Source: [Mycobacterium] stephanolepidis
Lineage (GTDB): Bacteria > Actinomycetota > Actinomycetes > Mycobacteriales > Mycobacteriaceae
Assembly: GCF_002356335.1 (NCBI RefSeq)
Contig: NZ_AP018165.1
Span: 3,162,001-3,226,000, forward strand
Direction of reading: 5' to 3'
Length of the DNA: 64,000 nucleotides
This document shows positions 8,053 through 17,494 of this stretch, in pieces. A model generated the notes under the pieces. The model worked only from the letters and a program-made list of their open reading frames with translations, did not search any database and was not told where the DNA came from. A program made the position numbers and the translations under genes. Each line of letters begins with the position of its first letter. Within the stretch, counting starts at the first letter, position 1.

Positions 8053-8358
8053 ATGATTTCACCTCTGGCCGCCGATGTTGCGGCAGCTCACCTCGGCTTT
8101 GGCATCGGCTGGATCGCATGGATCGTGATCGGCGGCCTCGCCGGATGGGTGGCCAGCAAGATCATGGGCACCGACGCCCAGCAAGGGCTCCTGCTCAACA
8201 TCGTGGTGGGGATCGTGGGCGGGCTGCTGGGCGGATTCTTGCTGAGCCTGCTCGATGTCGGCACCTACGGCTTCGGCTGGATTCTGACATTCGTCACTGC
8301 ACTGGCGGGCGCCTGCATTCTCTTGTTCCTCGTGCGCCTCGTCAGCGGTAGGCGATGA
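8053..8358 (+). CDS. GlsB/YeaQ/YmgE-family (transglycosylase-associated) stress membrane protein
   Basis: 101 residues with three hydrophobic segments and glycine-rich faces: [40 protein letters not shown] and [20 protein letters not shown]. This is the PF04226 pattern. The 'transglycosylase-associated' label is historical; members are small inner-membrane stress proteins. It lies 53 bp after the CsbD-like gene, a pairing seen in other stress regulons. Confidence 0.88.
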   Translation: MISPLAADVAAAHLGFGIGWIAWIVIGGLAGWVASKIMGTDAQQGLLLNIVVGIVGGLLGGFLLSLLDVGTYGFGWILTFVTALAGACILLFLVRLVSGRR

Positions 8359-8399
8359 GTAGCAACAGATCCCAGCAGTCCACAATAGAAGGGGCCCTA

Positions 8400-8687
8400 G
8401 TGATTCCGTCCATTTCGAAGAAACTCGCGGTGGCCGCCGGTATGGCCGCGGCCATCTCGCTGGCGGGCTGTTCCAGCGTGATCAATCAAGGTGGCGACAC
8501 CACCTGCAAGGAATACCTCACCCAGGACGAGGCCACGCAGAATGAGGCCGTCATCAAGATGCTCAAGGACGAGAACCAACAAGACCCCAGTGGTCTGCAG
8601 TCCACGGCAGCGCGAAACTCCGCCTTGGCCTATTGCAAGACGTTGGGCAACGAGAACAGCAAGATCAAAGAAGCCCCACACCTCTAA
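8400..8687 (+). CDS. HdeA-like acid-stress lipoprotein (putative)
   Basis: 95 residues from GTG 8400 (GAAGGGG upstream). A start at ATG 8355, overlapping the previous stop, would add 15 residues before the signal. Signal peptide KKLAVAAGMAAAISLAGC carries a lipobox (LAGC), predicting acylation and attachment to the outer face of the cytoplasmic membrane. The mature part has two cysteines (TTCKEYLTQDE ... AYCKTLG) about 45 residues apart, as in HdeA-type periplasmic acid chaperones, and mycobacterial lipoproteins of this look are often so labelled. Family assignment is tentative; lipoprotein status is strong. Confidence 0.72.
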   Translation: MIPSISKKLAVAAGMAAAISLAGCSSVINQGGDTTCKEYLTQDEATQNEAVIKMLKDENQQDPSGLQSTAARNSALAYCKTLGNENSKIKEAPHL

Positions 8688-8700
8688 CCGGGAGCATCAC

Positions 8701-9111
8701 ATGAGAATGCCAACAGTCAAGCCCACCAAGGTTTTTGCCGGGTTCGCCATCGTTATCGGCGCGGCTCTGACCGGGTGCGGCACGAGCACCGACAGTGGCC
8801 CGACGAGCACCAGCACGACGACCACAACCACCACGACGACCGTTCCTGCGCCCAGCGGTGCACCGGAAGGCACCCCGGCACCCGGCGCGACCGGTGGCGG
8901 TGGTCCTGAAGGCGGATCCGGCGCCATCCCCGGCGGCCCCACCGGAGGCGGCGGACCCGGCGGCGGGAGCGGCAGTATCCCGGGCGGTCCGACCGGAGGC
9001 GGCGGACCCGAGGGTGGCGGGGGCCATATCCCCGGCGTCGGCGGTGGCCACGGCGGCCCGGGTGGCGGCGGCGGATGCGTCGACAACGTGGGTTGCGTCA
9101 GCATCCCGTAA
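8701..9111 (+). CDS. Thr-rich/Gly-rich low-complexity lipoprotein
   Basis: 136 residues. A signal peptide with lipobox (AIVIGAALTGC) is followed by a Ser/Thr run with nine consecutive Thr, then Gly-rich imperfect repeats of the form IPGGPTGGGGPEGG (three copies), and a short tail with two cysteines (GGGCVDNVGC). The Thr/Pro stretch resembles O-mannosylated linkers of mycobacterial lipoproteins. ATG 8701 was chosen because the signal peptide begins there. No domain recognised. Lies 13 bp after the HdeA-like lipoprotein and ends at a strong hairpin. Confidence 0.72.
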   Translation: MRMPTVKPTKVFAGFAIVIGAALTGCGTSTDSGPTSTSTTTTTTTTTVPAPSGAPEGTPAPGATGGGGPEGGSGAIPGGPTGGGGPGGGSGSIPGGPTGGGGPEGGGGHIPGVGGGHGGPGGGGGCVDNVGCVSIP

Positions 9112-9132
9112 AGCACGTACGGCCGAACAGAG

Positions 9133-9166
9133 CTGCGCCTATCGGAGATCTACTCCGGTAGGCGCA
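9133..9166. terminator. bidirectional hairpin terminator between convergent genes
   Basis: Two 15-base arms (CTGCGCCTATCGGAG and CTCCGGTAGGCGCAG) pair at 14 of 15 positions around a 5-base loop. It lies between the Gly-rich lipoprotein gene and the DUF2469 gene, overlapping the last codons of the latter. It lacks a clear U-tract, as is common for mycobacterial terminators. Confidence 0.7.
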
Positions 9167-9455
9167 GTTCTGGCTTGTCGACCTCTTCGATGTTGACGTC
9201 CTTGAAGGTGATCACGCGCACGTGTTTCACGAAGCGCGCAGGCCGGAACAGGTCCCACACCCACGCGTCAGAAAGGCGCAGCTCGAAGTACACCTCGGAG
9301 TCGGTGTTCCGTGGAATCACCTCGACGCTATTGGCCAGGTAAAACCGTCGCTCGGTCTCCACCACGTAGCTGAACTGCCCGACGATGTCCTTGTACTCGC
9401 GATACAGCGAGAGTTCCATCTCGGTTTCATACTTTTCGAGGTCTTCAGCGCTCAT
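9150..9455 (-). CDS. DUF2469 family conserved actinobacterial protein
   Basis: 101 residues from ATG 9455 (MSAEDLEKYETEMELSLYRE). The family is highly conserved in actinobacteria (Rv2901c is also 101 residues), acidic and cytoplasmic, with FSYVVETERRFYLANSV and DAWVWDLFRPARFVKHV as the signature. Function unknown. It follows rnhB by 10 bp on the same strand, as in M. tuberculosis. The frame is open further upstream, but that extension overlaps the end of rnhB. Confidence 0.9.
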   Translation of the reverse strand: MSAEDLEKYETEMELSLYREYKDIVGQFSYVVETERRFYLANSVEVIPRNTDSEVYFELRLSDAWVWDLFRPARFVKHVRVITFKDVNIEEVDKPELRLPE

Positions 9456-9465
9456 AGACTTTCCA

Positions 9466-10137
9466 TTATCCCCCCTGTGAACTTCCCTGCGTCGCATTGC
9501 GCACGTTCACGAACGACTGTCGATGCTGAACTGACGGTCCCAGACGCTGCAACGCCTCGGTATGGACGGCTGTGCTGTAACCCTTGTGCACCGCGAATCC
9601 GTATCCCGGGTGATCTGACTCCATGGCCACCATCACTCGATCCCGGCTGACCTTCGCCAGCACACTGGCCGCGGCGATACATGCCGCCGACGCGTCGCCA
9701 CCGATGACCGGCAGGGAGGGCACCGGCAGCCCCGGCACCCGGAATCCGTCCGTCAACACATATCCCGGCTTGACTCCCAGACCTGCCACCGCGCGCCGCA
9801 TTCCCTCGATGTTGGCCACGTGCACGCCGATGCGGTCCACTTCTTCGGCCGGCACCGACACCACGTGATACGCCTCGGCATACCGACAGATAAGGGGAAA
9901 CAGCGTCTCGCGCATCTTCTCGCTGAGCTTCTTGGAGTCATTGAGCGCGGCAAGGCTTTTCCGCTGGCTTGAGCCAAGCACACACGCGGCGATCACCAAC
10001 GGGCCCGCACATGCTCCACGTCCGGCCTCGTCCACACCGGCAACCGGCCCCAAACCCACTCTGTCCAGGGTCAATTCGAGGGTTCGTAATCCGGATGCCC
10101 TGCGAATCACCGTCCGTGGCGGCCAGCTGGTACTCAT
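9466..10137 (-). CDS. rnhB: ribonuclease HII
   Basis: 223 residues. RNase HII nicks RNA in RNA:DNA hybrids and at single ribonucleotides. Catalytic motif [14 protein letters not shown] contains the first Asp/Glu pair; further acidic residues are in [20 protein letters not shown] and [19 protein letters not shown]. Part of the lepB-rnhB-DUF2469 run, 10 bp after lepB. Confidence 0.95.
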   Translation of the reverse strand: MSTSWPPRTVIRRASGLRTLELTLDRVGLGPVAGVDEAGRGACAGPLVIAACVLGSSQRKSLAALNDSKKLSEKMRETLFPLICRYAEAYHVVSVPAEEVDRIGVHVANIEGMRRAVAGLGVKPGYVLTDGFRVPGLPVPSLPVIGGDASAACIAAASVLAKVSRDRVMVAMESDHPGYGFAVHKGYSTAVHTEALQRLGPSVQHRQSFVNVRNATQGSSQGG

Positions 10138-10147
10138 ACCGCGTGAA

Positions 10148-11023
10148 CTAGGTCTGAGGATTCACCGATGCGACGCCGCCCCACCGTCCGGGCGGCCATG
10201 CGATGAAACGCGCTTTGCCGATGACATTGCCCACCGGCACGGTGCCGATGTTCGGGTCGCCGGTGCAATAGACGCGCTGACGCTCGTCCATCGCCGGCCC
10301 GGCGTCACGTTCGAGGCTCTGGCAGTGCGCGCGCGAGTCGCCACTGTGCGTCCGGTTATCCCCCATCATCCACAGCTTGCCTTCCGGCACCTTGACGGGT
10401 CCGAACTGAAAACTCCAGCAGGCGTTGGTGGGGTCGATGTCGCTACCGGGACCGATGGTTTCCGGATCCAGATAGGGCTCGTTGAGCTTCTTGCCGTCGA
10501 CTGTCAGGCCGGTGTCCCAGCGGCATTGCACGGTCTGCCCGCCGGTGGCGATGACACGTTTCACCAGGTCGTTCTCGTCTGGCGGTACCACGCCGATGAA
10601 GGACAGAGCGTTCTGCAGGTATCGGACGGCGGTGTTGTCCGACCGGATTGATCGGTAATTGCCGTTCCACTCGGGCGGCCCTTTGAACACCACAACATCA
10701 CCGGGCTCCGGATCGGTGAACCGGAACACCACCTTGTCGACCATGATCCGGTCACCGGTGCAACCACGGCAGCCGTGCAAGGTCGGCTCCATCGACTCCG
10801 ACGGAATGAGATACGGCCGGGCGATGAAATTCTGCGTGATGCAGTACAGGACCAGAGCGATCAGCAGGAGAACGCCGACCTCTTTGAGCATGCCGGAGCC
10901 GCTGTCTTCGTCGTTCGACGATGTTGCGGATGCTTCAGCGGCTGGTTCGGTTTCGGGAGCGTCGGCAGTAGTCTGCGCGGACGATTCAGGCGGCCCTGAT
11001 TCCCCGGGCACCGGTGCTGTCAC
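10148..11023 (-). CDS. lepB: signal peptidase I
   Basis: 291 residues from a GTG at 11023, 16 bp after the rplS stop; the open frame extends into rplS but that part is arginine-rich shadow. A disordered Ser/Thr/Glu/Ala N-terminus precedes one transmembrane helix ([19 protein letters not shown]) and the extracytoplasmic catalytic domain. The Ser nucleophile is in [12 protein letters not shown], the Lys general base in [11 protein letters not shown], and the box [14 protein letters not shown] is intact. It cleaves Sec and Tat signal peptides. Length agrees with M. tuberculosis LepB (Rv2903c). Confidence 0.95.
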   Translation of the reverse strand: MTAPVPGESGPPESSAQTTADAPETEPAAEASATSSNDEDSGSGMLKEVGVLLLIALVLYCITQNFIARPYLIPSESMEPTLHGCRGCTGDRIMVDKVVFRFTDPEPGDVVVFKGPPEWNGNYRSIRSDNTAVRYLQNALSFIGVVPPDENDLVKRVIATGGQTVQCRWDTGLTVDGKKLNEPYLDPETIGPGSDIDPTNACWSFQFGPVKVPEGKLWMMGDNRTHSGDSRAHCQSLERDAGPAMDERQRVYCTGDPNIGTVPVGNVIGKARFIAWPPGRWGGVASVNPQT

Positions 11024-11039
11024 GAAAGCGCCGACTCGG

Positions 11040-11381
11040 TCAGCGCTTCTCCTTGATCTTGGCCTTCTTGCCGCGCAGCTCACGCAGGTAGTACAGCTTC
11101 GCGCGACGGACCGCACCACGGGTGACGATCTCGATGTGGTCGATGTTCGGGGAGTGCACCGGGAAGGTGCGCTCGACGCCGACGCCGTAGCTTTCCTTGC
11201 GGACCGTGAAGGTGGCGCTCACGCCACCACCGGAGCGACGCAGCACGGCACCCTTGAAGACCTGGATACGCTCCTTGGAGCCCTCGATCACCTTGACGTG
11301 CACGTTGACGGTGTCACCGGGGCGGAAGTCGGGCACATCCTGGCGCAGCGACGCCTGGTCGACAAAGTCCAGCGTGTTCAT
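11040..11381 (-). CDS. rplS: 50S ribosomal protein L19
   Basis: 113 residues from ATG 11381 ([15 protein letters not shown]), preceded by AGAGGGAAG-type Shine-Dalgarno sequence on the minus strand. Signature stretches: [40 protein letters not shown] and [20 protein letters not shown]. It sits at the 30S-50S interface. Transcribed ahead of lepB and rnhB. The 281-bp divergent spacer to lppW (11382-11662) should hold promoters for both sides. Confidence 0.97.
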   Translation of the reverse strand: MNTLDFVDQASLRQDVPDFRPGDTVNVHVKVIEGSKERIQVFKGAVLRRSGGGVSATFTVRKESYGVGVERTFPVHSPNIDHIEIVTRGAVRRAKLYYLRELRGKKAKIKEKR

Positions 11382-11662
11382 CGGCGTACTTCCCTCTTGG
11401 TCTCTCGACTCAATCGCGCGGCCGGATCGCATACGGGGTATGCACCTGCGCCGATCAGTAGTTGCGTAGTTCTGTCTGACTTGCGGCCAAGCGGCAGCAG
11501 ACAGCTACCCGATTGTGCCAGACAGGGGCCCTTTCAGTGAAATCGCCCACCCGAGCACCCCTTGGGCAGCGGGTATCCAGACAGTACCGGTAAGCTACCG
11601 TGACCGGAACACCTGTCACATAGGTAACAATTCAGAGTCTGACCGCAGAGGGGGTCTAGGTT

Positions 11663-12568
11663 ATGCGTGGCCACCACCTGTTTGCGGGCTTGACGCTCAC
11701 TGCAGTGACCGCGCTGACCTCTGGATGTGTGGCATCGGTGCGCAGCGATCCGGCTACCCCGGTGCTGGCAGTTGTCAGTGCCCCCGCCGAGCCCGCGCCG
11801 GTCTTCGAAGTGGAAAGCCCCCCGTCCTTCGAGACCCTGCCCGAGCGCACCATCACAGCAACCTCCCAGGCCAAGAGTGCCGGCGCCGTACTCACCGCGG
11901 TCATCAAGGACCGCGCCTCCGGCGCCGTGGTCTCCAACGGCAACAACAGCACCATTGCCATCGCCTCGGTGGCCAAGCTGTTCATCGCCGACGACCTGCT
12001 GATGCGCGAATCGACCGGCGACGTCACCCTGACTCCCGCGGATCGCGTGTCCTTCGACCGGATGCTGCAGTCCTCCGATGACAGCGCAGCCGAGATCTTC
12101 TGGCAGCGCGGGGGCGGCAACTCGATCATCACCCGCGTCGCCGCGCGATACGGGCTGCCCTCCACCACCGTGCCTTCCGACGGGATGTGGTGGAACACCA
12201 TCAGCACTGCCAACGACCTGGTGCAGTACTACGACATGCTGCTCTCCGGCACCGGTGGCCTGCCACCCGAGCGCGCGAACATCATCGTCGACGACTTGGC
12301 CCGTTCGACACCCAACGGCATCGACGGCTATCCCCAGCGTTTCGGAATCCCGGACGGTATCCCCGGTGAGCCCGTCGCGGTGAAGCAGGGCTGGATGTGC
12401 TGTGTCGGGTCCGCGTGGATGCATCTGTCGACCGGTGTGGTCGGTCCCGACCGTCGATTCATCGTGGTGGTGTCGTCCCTGCAGACCGCCAACGACGTGA
12501 CGGCGCGCAACACGCTAACTCAGGCCGTCGCCACCATGTTCCCCGGTGGACGAATCGAAGCCGAGTAG
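11663..12568 (+). CDS. lppW: LppW-like lipoprotein with beta-lactamase-type fold
   Basis: 301 residues. Signal peptide with lipobox (VTALTSGC). The mature domain resembles class A beta-lactamase/PBP-like proteins: SVAK (Ser-x-x-Lys) about residue 93, [11 protein letters not shown] in the SxN-like position, and VKQGWMCC where a KTG would be expected, so the third catalytic motif is degenerate and beta-lactam hydrolysis is doubtful. Matches Rv2905 in place and length. Its 3' end overlaps the convergent trmD by 54 bp. Confidence 0.85.
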   Translation: MRGHHLFAGLTLTAVTALTSGCVASVRSDPATPVLAVVSAPAEPAPVFEVESPPSFETLPERTITATSQAKSAGAVLTAVIKDRASGAVVSNGNNSTIAIASVAKLFIADDLLMRESTGDVTLTPADRVSFDRMLQSSDDSAAEIFWQRGGGNSIITRVAARYGLPSTTVPSDGMWWNTISTANDLVQYYDMLLSGTGGLPPERANIIVDDLARSTPNGIDGYPQRFGIPDGIPGEPVAVKQGWMCCVGSAWMHLSTGVVGPDRRFIVVVSSLQTANDVTARNTLTQAVATMFPGGRIEAE

Positions 12569-13234
12569 GTCCGGGCGACGCTGCGCCGTCCGCTGACGCG
12601 ACTGTTCGGCCCGCCACGCCGCAATCTTGGCGTGATCACCCGAAAGCAATACCGGCGGTACATCGATCCCCCGCCAACTCGGCGGTCTGGTGTAGGACGG
12701 CCCCTCCAAGAGTCCATCAGAGTGTGAGTCCTCTTGCGCGGAAAGCGCATTGCCCAGCACCCCGGGAATCAGCCGCAATACCGCCTCGATGATCACCAGC
12801 GCGGCGACCTCGCCGCCATTGAGCACGTAGTCGCCGATCGACACCTCGCGCACCCGCATCCGGGTCGCAGCGTCATCGGCGACTCGCTGATCGATTCCCT
12901 CATAGCGTCCGCACGCGATCACCAGATGGTCTTCGGTGGACCATTGGCGGGCGCTCTCCTGCGTGAAGGGGTATCCGGCGGGCGTTGGCACCACCAGAAG
13001 CGTTTCCGGCGTGCAGATCTCATCCAGGGCGTCACCCCAGACCGTCGGCTTCATCACCATGCCGGGACCACCACCGTAGGGCGAATCATCGACAGACTTG
13101 TGCACGTCGTGCGTCCAGCGCCGTAGATCATGCACCGCGACATCGACCAGCCCGGCCTCGATTGCCTTACCCGGCAGAGACTGCCGCACCGGCTGCAGAT
13201 AGTCCGGGAAGATCGTGACGACGTCTATTTTCAT
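12515..13234 (-). CDS. trmD: tRNA (guanine-N1)-methyltransferase
   Basis: 239 residues. TrmD makes m1G37 in tRNAs, preventing +1 frameshifts, using SAM in a trefoil-knot SPOUT fold. Seen: [55 protein letters not shown] and the C-terminal [13 protein letters not shown]. Part of the rpsP-khpA-rimM-trmD operon, 10 bp after rimM. The last 18 codons overlap the end of lppW on the other strand. Confidence 0.97.
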   Translation of the reverse strand: MKIDVVTIFPDYLQPVRQSLPGKAIEAGLVDVAVHDLRRWTHDVHKSVDDSPYGGGPGMVMKPTVWGDALDEICTPETLLVVPTPAGYPFTQESARQWSTEDHLVIACGRYEGIDQRVADDAATRMRVREVSIGDYVLNGGEVAALVIIEAVLRLIPGVLGNALSAQEDSHSDGLLEGPSYTRPPSWRGIDVPPVLLSGDHAKIAAWRAEQSRQRTAQRRPDLLGFDSSTGEHGGDGLS

Positions 13235-13244
13235 GCCGGAATGC

Positions 13245-13775
13245 TCACGACAGATCCAACAGACCTTCGGGGGGATCTATCTCGATCACCTTGCCTGTCA
13301 AGGAGATCGACGTGACGATCGCGGAGACGAACGGCACCAGAATCTCGCCGCGCTGGTCCCCACTTTGCGGTTTCACCGAGAGCAGCTCACCACCTGGGGT
13401 GTGCAGCACCTCGGAAACGACTCCGACGATCACACCCTCCCGCGTCCGCACCGTCAGCCCTTCGAGCTGATGGTCGTAGAACTCGTCGGGGTCTTGAAGG
13501 GGAGGAAGCTCGCCGGCCTCAACCGTGAAAAGGGTGCCGCGCAACGCCTCTGCCGCGTCACGGTCAGCCACTCCGGCAAGCCTGATCAACAGCCTTCCGG
13601 TGTGCTCGCGTACCGATTCGACGGTGAACTCACGGTTGCCGCCTCCCCTGGGTAGCCGCCCGGTGAGCACCGAACCGACGGAAAAACGCTCATCTGGATC
13701 GTCGGTGCGAATTTCGACCGACAACTCGCCAGTGACGCCGTGCGCCTTGGCGATACGCCCGACCACAAGCTCCAT
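13245..13775 (-). CDS. rimM: 16S rRNA processing protein RimM
   Basis: 176 residues with an N-terminal RimM beta-barrel ([20 protein letters not shown]) and a C-terminal PRC-barrel ([15 protein letters not shown] ... [13 protein letters not shown]). RimM binds S19 and helps mature the 30S head. Five bp after khpA in the rpsP operon; equivalent to Rv2907c. Confidence 0.96.
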   Translation of the reverse strand: MELVVGRIAKAHGVTGELSVEIRTDDPDERFSVGSVLTGRLPRGGGNREFTVESVREHTGRLLIRLAGVADRDAAEALRGTLFTVEAGELPPLQDPDEFYDHQLEGLTVRTREGVIVGVVSEVLHTPGGELLSVKPQSGDQRGEILVPFVSAIVTSISLTGKVIEIDPPEGLLDLS

Positions 13776-13780
13776 CGGAG

Positions 13781-14023
13781 CTACCGGTCGGTGTCCACCA
13801 CGTCGACCCGGATGCCGCGGCCACCCACACCCGCGACCAGGGTGCGCAGCGCGGTGGCGGTACGCCCGCCCCGACCGATCACCTTTCCGAGATCGTCGGG
13901 GTGGACGTGAACCTCTACGGTGCGGCCGCGACGATTCGTCACCAGGTCAACGCGGACATCGTCGGGGTTATCGACGATTCCTCGCACCAGATGCTCGACG
14001 GCGTCGACCACCACAGAACTCAT
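13781..14023 (-). CDS. khpA: KH-domain RNA-binding protein KhpA
   Basis: 80 residues, a single type II KH domain with the RNA-binding GxxG loop in [20 protein letters not shown]. KhpA partners with KhpB/Jag in other Gram-positive bacteria and affects division and sRNA binding. Sits between rpsP and rimM, as in all mycobacteria (Rv2908c). Confidence 0.94.
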   Translation of the reverse strand: MSSVVVDAVEHLVRGIVDNPDDVRVDLVTNRRGRTVEVHVHPDDLGKVIGRGGRTATALRTLVAGVGGRGIRVDVVDTDR

Positions 14024-14031
14024 CTGAGGTC

Positions 14032-14511
14032 CTATTCGCTTGCGGCGTCAGCAGATTCGGCAGGAGCCTCGGCGGCTTCCGCAGCCGGAGCCTCGGCGGC
14101 CTCATCCTGCTCGGCCTTCTTCGGGGCCTTCTTCTTTTTCTGCTGGATGGCCTCACCCGTGGGGGCGCCATCGGCCTCGGCCAGCGCGGCGTTGAACAGC
14201 TCCAGCTTGCTGGGCTTGGGCTCCTTGACCTTCAGGGTGCCCTCGGCGCCGGGCAGGCCCTTGAACTTCTGCCAGTCACCGGTGATCTTCAGCAGGGCCA
14301 GCACCGGATCGGTCGGCTGCGCGCCGACGGACAGCCAGTACTGCGCACGCTCGGAGTCGATCTCGATGAGGCTGGGCTCTTCCTTCGGGTGGTACCGGCC
14401 GATCACCTCGATGGCGCGGCCTTCGCGGCGCGTGCGCGCATCGGCGATCTGGATGCGGTACTGCGGGTTGCGGATCTTCCCGAGGCGCGTGAGCTTGATC
14501 TTGACAGCCAT
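14032..14511 (-). CDS. rpsP: 30S ribosomal protein S16 with actinobacterial C-terminal tail
   Basis: 159 residues from ATG 14511 ([20 protein letters not shown]) behind AAGGAG at about 14522. The S16 core is the first 85 residues. A Lys-rich patch ([20 protein letters not shown]) then an Ala/Glu repeat tail follow, as in the roughly 160-residue mycobacterial S16 proteins. First gene of the S16-KhpA-RimM-TrmD operon. Confidence 0.97.
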   Translation of the reverse strand: MAVKIKLTRLGKIRNPQYRIQIADARTRREGRAIEVIGRYHPKEEPSLIEIDSERAQYWLSVGAQPTDPVLALLKITGDWQKFKGLPGAEGTLKVKEPKPSKLELFNAALAEADGAPTGEAIQQKKKKAPKKAEQDEAAEAPAAEAAEAPAESADAASE

Positions 14512-14681
14512 GACTGCAACTTCTCCTTGAGGTATCACGCGGCAATTCGGCGATACGTGCGGACATGCACGATCCGGTTTTGCCTCGCGTGGGTCTGACC
14601 GCAGCTGGCCATGGCCAGCACAACGGACGCTTTGTCATTGTGCCAGAGCGGGGCCTACCAGCCCAAATCCTCCCGACCGGA

Positions 14682-15119
14682 CTAGACCAGCCGGTTGAAG
14701 CACTTCGTCTCGACGCGCCGTGTCAGCCGCCAGCCGTGCCGTGTCCGCACTACCGCGTCGTCGTACCAAAGTCCCAGAAAAAGTACCTGTTCGGTGTCGC
14801 CGCCGGGGACCATCGGGTTGAAACACAGGCTGCGCACGGTGGCCGAGCTGCGCTCTTCGTCGTCGAAACTGATCGAGACGTTTCCCAGCATGTGCGCATA
14901 CATCGGGAATGCCGGCAGCACCTGCGCCAGCCACGCCTTGACGTCCGGATACTCGCCGTCCACGCCACCCATCGCGCGGTAGTCGATGTACGCGTCATTC
15001 GTGAACACCTCGTCCAGGTCGTCGAACTGGCGGGTGTCGATGGCGGTCGCGTAATCGACCAGGAGCTGCTGGATCTGCAGGCGGTCGGAAACTTCGTCGA
15101 GGGTCCAGGCGGATGTCAT
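14682..15119 (-). CDS. SnoaL-like (NTF2-fold) protein
   Basis: 145 residues. The NTF2-like cone fold is suggested by LQIQQLLVDYATAIDTRQFDDLDEVFTNDAYIDYRAMGG and TRHGWRLTRRVETKCFNR, the usual SnoaL_4 (PF13577) layout. Such proteins include steroid isomerase-like and dehydratase-like enzymes; substrate unknown. Equivalent in position to Rv2910c. Divergent from the hotdog thioesterase gene, with only 5 bp between starts. Confidence 0.85.
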   Translation of the reverse strand: MTSAWTLDEVSDRLQIQQLLVDYATAIDTRQFDDLDEVFTNDAYIDYRAMGGVDGEYPDVKAWLAQVLPAFPMYAHMLGNVSISFDDEERSSATVRSLCFNPMVPGGDTEQVLFLGLWYDDAVVRTRHGWRLTRRVETKCFNRLV

Positions 15120-15124
15120 AACTT

Positions 15125-15538
15125 GTGAGCATGCCGACTCGGACCGAAATCATCACGCAATTCGTCCCGAACTCCCCGCTGTGTCAACACCTGGGAATCA
15201 CCTTGGCCGAGATTGGCAACGATCGCGCCGTGCTGAGCATGCCTTTCCGGCCCGAGCTGGCCACCATGGGCCACACCGTGCACGGCGGCGCGATCGCGAC
15301 CCTCGCCGATACCGCGGCCATGGCGGCGGCGTGGGCCGACGACGTGGTGCCCGAAAAGTTCGGCGGCTCAACGGCTTCATTGACGGTCGATTACGTCTCC
15401 GCGGCAGAGGCCGCCGACCTTACCGCGGTGGGCCAGGTGGTCCGCCGCGGTAAGCGACTGTCGAACATCGAGGTCACGGTGTCCGACGGCACCGGTCAGG
15501 TGGTGGCCAAGGCGTTGGCCACCTATAACTTCGCTTAG
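15125..15538 (+). CDS. PaaI-type hotdog-fold thioesterase
   Basis: 137 residues from GTG 15125 (or 135 from ATG 15131). The hotdog signature HTVHGGAIATLADTAAMAAA and KFGGSTASLTVDYVSAA match PaaI-like acyl-CoA thioesterases (the HGG and the Asp in TLAD align with active-site positions). Acyl substrate not predictable. Its stop overlaps the end of the convergent LLM oxidoreductase by 4 bp. Confidence 0.87.
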   Translation: MSMPTRTEIITQFVPNSPLCQHLGITLAEIGNDRAVLSMPFRPELATMGHTVHGGAIATLADTAAMAAAWADDVVPEKFGGSTASLTVDYVSAAEAADLTAVGQVVRRGKRLSNIEVTVSDGTGQVVAKALATYNFA

Positions 15539-16566
15539 GCCGCGCCGGCTTCGTCGCCCGCCAGCAGCTCCCGCACCCGGGGAATGACCTCGCGGCCGTA
15601 CAGCTCGACGTTTTGCATACCCAGACCCGGCTGTGCGGCCTGGTACACCAGGCTGAACCGGTCGGCACCGAGACCGCGAATGGTTTTGGCCATCTTGGCC
15701 GCCACCGTGTCGGGCGAACCGACATACAACGACCCCGACTTCACTTCGGCCAGATACTCCTCGTACCGCGGCGCCGGCCAGCCACGCTCACGACCGATCG
15801 TGGTGCGCAATTCCCGGAATCCCGGCCAATACTGTGCGATTGCTTCTTCGTCAGATTCGGCGATGTGCCCTGGACTGTGAACGCCCTGAGGCATCGGCTC
15901 GGTGACACCGAGCTGATCTTGAGCTCGCCGGTAGAGATCGACATACGGCTCGAATCGCATGGGGTCACCACCGATGATCGCCAGAATCATCGGTATGCGG
16001 TACCGCACGCTGCGGACCACCGATTCCGGCGATCCGCCCACACCCACCCACGCCCGCAAACCGTTCTCCGTCTTGGGATAGACATCGACGTTCTCCAACC
16101 CGGCTCGCAGCTTCCCCGACCAGGTCACCGGGTCTCCCGGCAACAGCTTGGCCAAGAGATCGAACTTCTCCTCGAAGAGTTCGTCGTACTCCGCCAGGTC
16201 GTATCCGAACAGCGGAAAGGAATCCGTGAACGATCCACGACCGAGCACGACCTCGGCACGGCCGTTCGAGATGCCGTCGAGGGTCGCGAACCGCTGATAC
16301 ACCCGCACCGGATCATCGGTGCTGAGTACCGTGACGGCGGTCGCGAGGGTGATCCGCTCGGTACGGGCGGCGATCGCGGCCAGCATCGTCTCCGGGGACT
16401 CCCCCACGAACTCAATGCGGTGATGTTCCCCGATGGCAAAGATGTCGACGCCAACCTCGTCGGCGCGCACCCCTTCCTCCACCACGGCGCGGATCGCTTC
16501 CGGATTAGTCATCCCTGCGGGGACGTCGGCGAAGGTGTCCAAACCCAACTGCACTTCGTTCGTCAC
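15535..16566 (-). CDS. LLM-class flavin-dependent oxidoreductase
   Basis: About 343 residues from a GTG at 16566 (VTNEVQLGLDTFADV); the frame is open to 16611 but that would overlap the divergent dacB 5' region. Luciferase-like TIM barrel: FAIGEHHRIEF, ITLATAVTVLSTDDPVRVYQ, NGRAEVVLGRGSFTDSFPLFG, and the C-terminal GSPDTVAAKMAKTI. Members use FMN or F420; several bacterial LLM genes of this HH-containing type are annotated as monooxygenases. Substrate unknown. Confidence 0.86.
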   Translation of the reverse strand: MTNEVQLGLDTFADVPAGMTNPEAIRAVVEEGVRADEVGVDIFAIGEHHRIEFVGESPETMLAAIAARTERITLATAVTVLSTDDPVRVYQRFATLDGISNGRAEVVLGRGSFTDSFPLFGYDLAEYDELFEEKFDLLAKLLPGDPVTWSGKLRAGLENVDVYPKTENGLRAWVGVGGSPESVVRSVRYRIPMILAIIGGDPMRFEPYVDLYRRAQDQLGVTEPMPQGVHSPGHIAESDEEAIAQYWPGFRELRTTIGRERGWPAPRYEEYLAEVKSGSLYVGSPDTVAAKMAKTIRGLGADRFSLVYQAAQPGLGMQNVELYGREVIPRVRELLAGDEAGAA

Positions 16567-16618
16567 GACAGCATAAACGGACCGCAGTCCGGTTATGTTC
16601 CCGATACCCACCGCGCTA

Positions 16619-17494
16619 ATGTCGGAGCCGATGTCTTCCTTGCCGCCATCCCTTGGCTACCGCGTATTAGCGGTGCTCAGCGCCCTGTTTCTCGCCCTCG
16701 CAGCTCCCGGCCTGGCCCATGCGGATACGGCTGCGCCGCCGCCCGAGGGACCGGCCCAGGCGTGGTTGGTCGCAGATCTGGACTCCGGCCAGATCCTCGC
16801 CGCCCGAGATCCGTACGCGACACATGCACCCGCGAGCACCATCAAGGTCCTCCTGGCCCTGGTGGCACTCGACGAGTTGCCCCTAGATGCCACCGTGGTG
16901 GCCGATGCCGCCGACTCCCACGCCGAATGCAACTGTGTGGGCATCAAGGCGGGACAGGTCTACACAACCCATGACCTACTCGAAGGCGCGCTGCTGGAAT
17001 CCGGTAACGACGCCGCCAACACCCTCGCCCACATGCTGGGCGGCCGCGAGGCGGCGGTCGAGAAGATGAATGCGAAGGCTGCGGCGCTCGGGGCGACCGG
17101 CACGCACACCGCCTCACCCTCCGGACTGGACGCGCCGGGCATGGACATGCGCACCACTCCACATGATCTGGCTGTGATTTTCCGTGCGGCACTGGCCAAT
17201 CCGGTGTTCGCGGAAATCACCCGCCAGCCGGCCGCCGGCTTCCCCGGCCGCGTGCTGCATAACCAGAACGAGCTGATGTACCGCTATCCGGGAGTGATCG
17301 GCGGAAAGACGGGCTTCACGGATATCGCACGCAAGACCTACGTCGTGGCGGCCGAGCGCGAGGGCAAGCGCCTGGTCGTGGTGATGATGTACGGCCTGGT
17401 GCACGAGGGTGGCCCGACCTATTGGGACCAGGCCGCGAGCCTGTTCGACTGGGGTTTTGCCAACGACGGTCAAGTCACCGTCGGTTCGCTTTAA
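16619..17494 (+). CDS. dacB2: D-alanyl-D-alanine carboxypeptidase (PBP5/DacB type)
   Basis: About 291 residues from ATG 16619 (alternatives at 16595 and 16631). Signal peptide VLAVLSALFLALAAPGLAHA. The three penicillin-binding motifs are intact: STIK (ASTIKVLLALVAL), SGN (LESGNDAAN) and KTG (IGGKTGFTD). It trims the terminal D-Ala of peptidoglycan stem peptides outside the membrane. Equivalent to Rv2911. Ends in a 4-bp overlap with a convergent small secreted gene. Confidence 0.93.
   Translation: MSEPMSSLPPSLGYRVLAVLSALFLALAAPGLAHADTAAPPPEGPAQAWLVADLDSGQILAARDPYATHAPASTIKVLLALVALDELPLDATVVADAADSHAECNCVGIKAGQVYTTHDLLEGALLESGNDAANTLAHMLGGREAAVEKMNAKAAALGATGTHTASPSGLDAPGMDMRTTPHDLAVIFRAALANPVFAEITRQPAAGFPGRVLHNQNELMYRYPGVIGGKTGFTDIARKTYVVAAEREGKRLVVVMMYGLVHEGGPTYWDQAASLFDWGFANDGQVTVGSL

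Noticed and set aside
15613..16974. 453-codon open frame opposite the LLM gene and into dacB
   Set aside because: Arg/His/Pro-rich shadow of two well-supported genes; typical long antisense frame of high-GC coding DNA.
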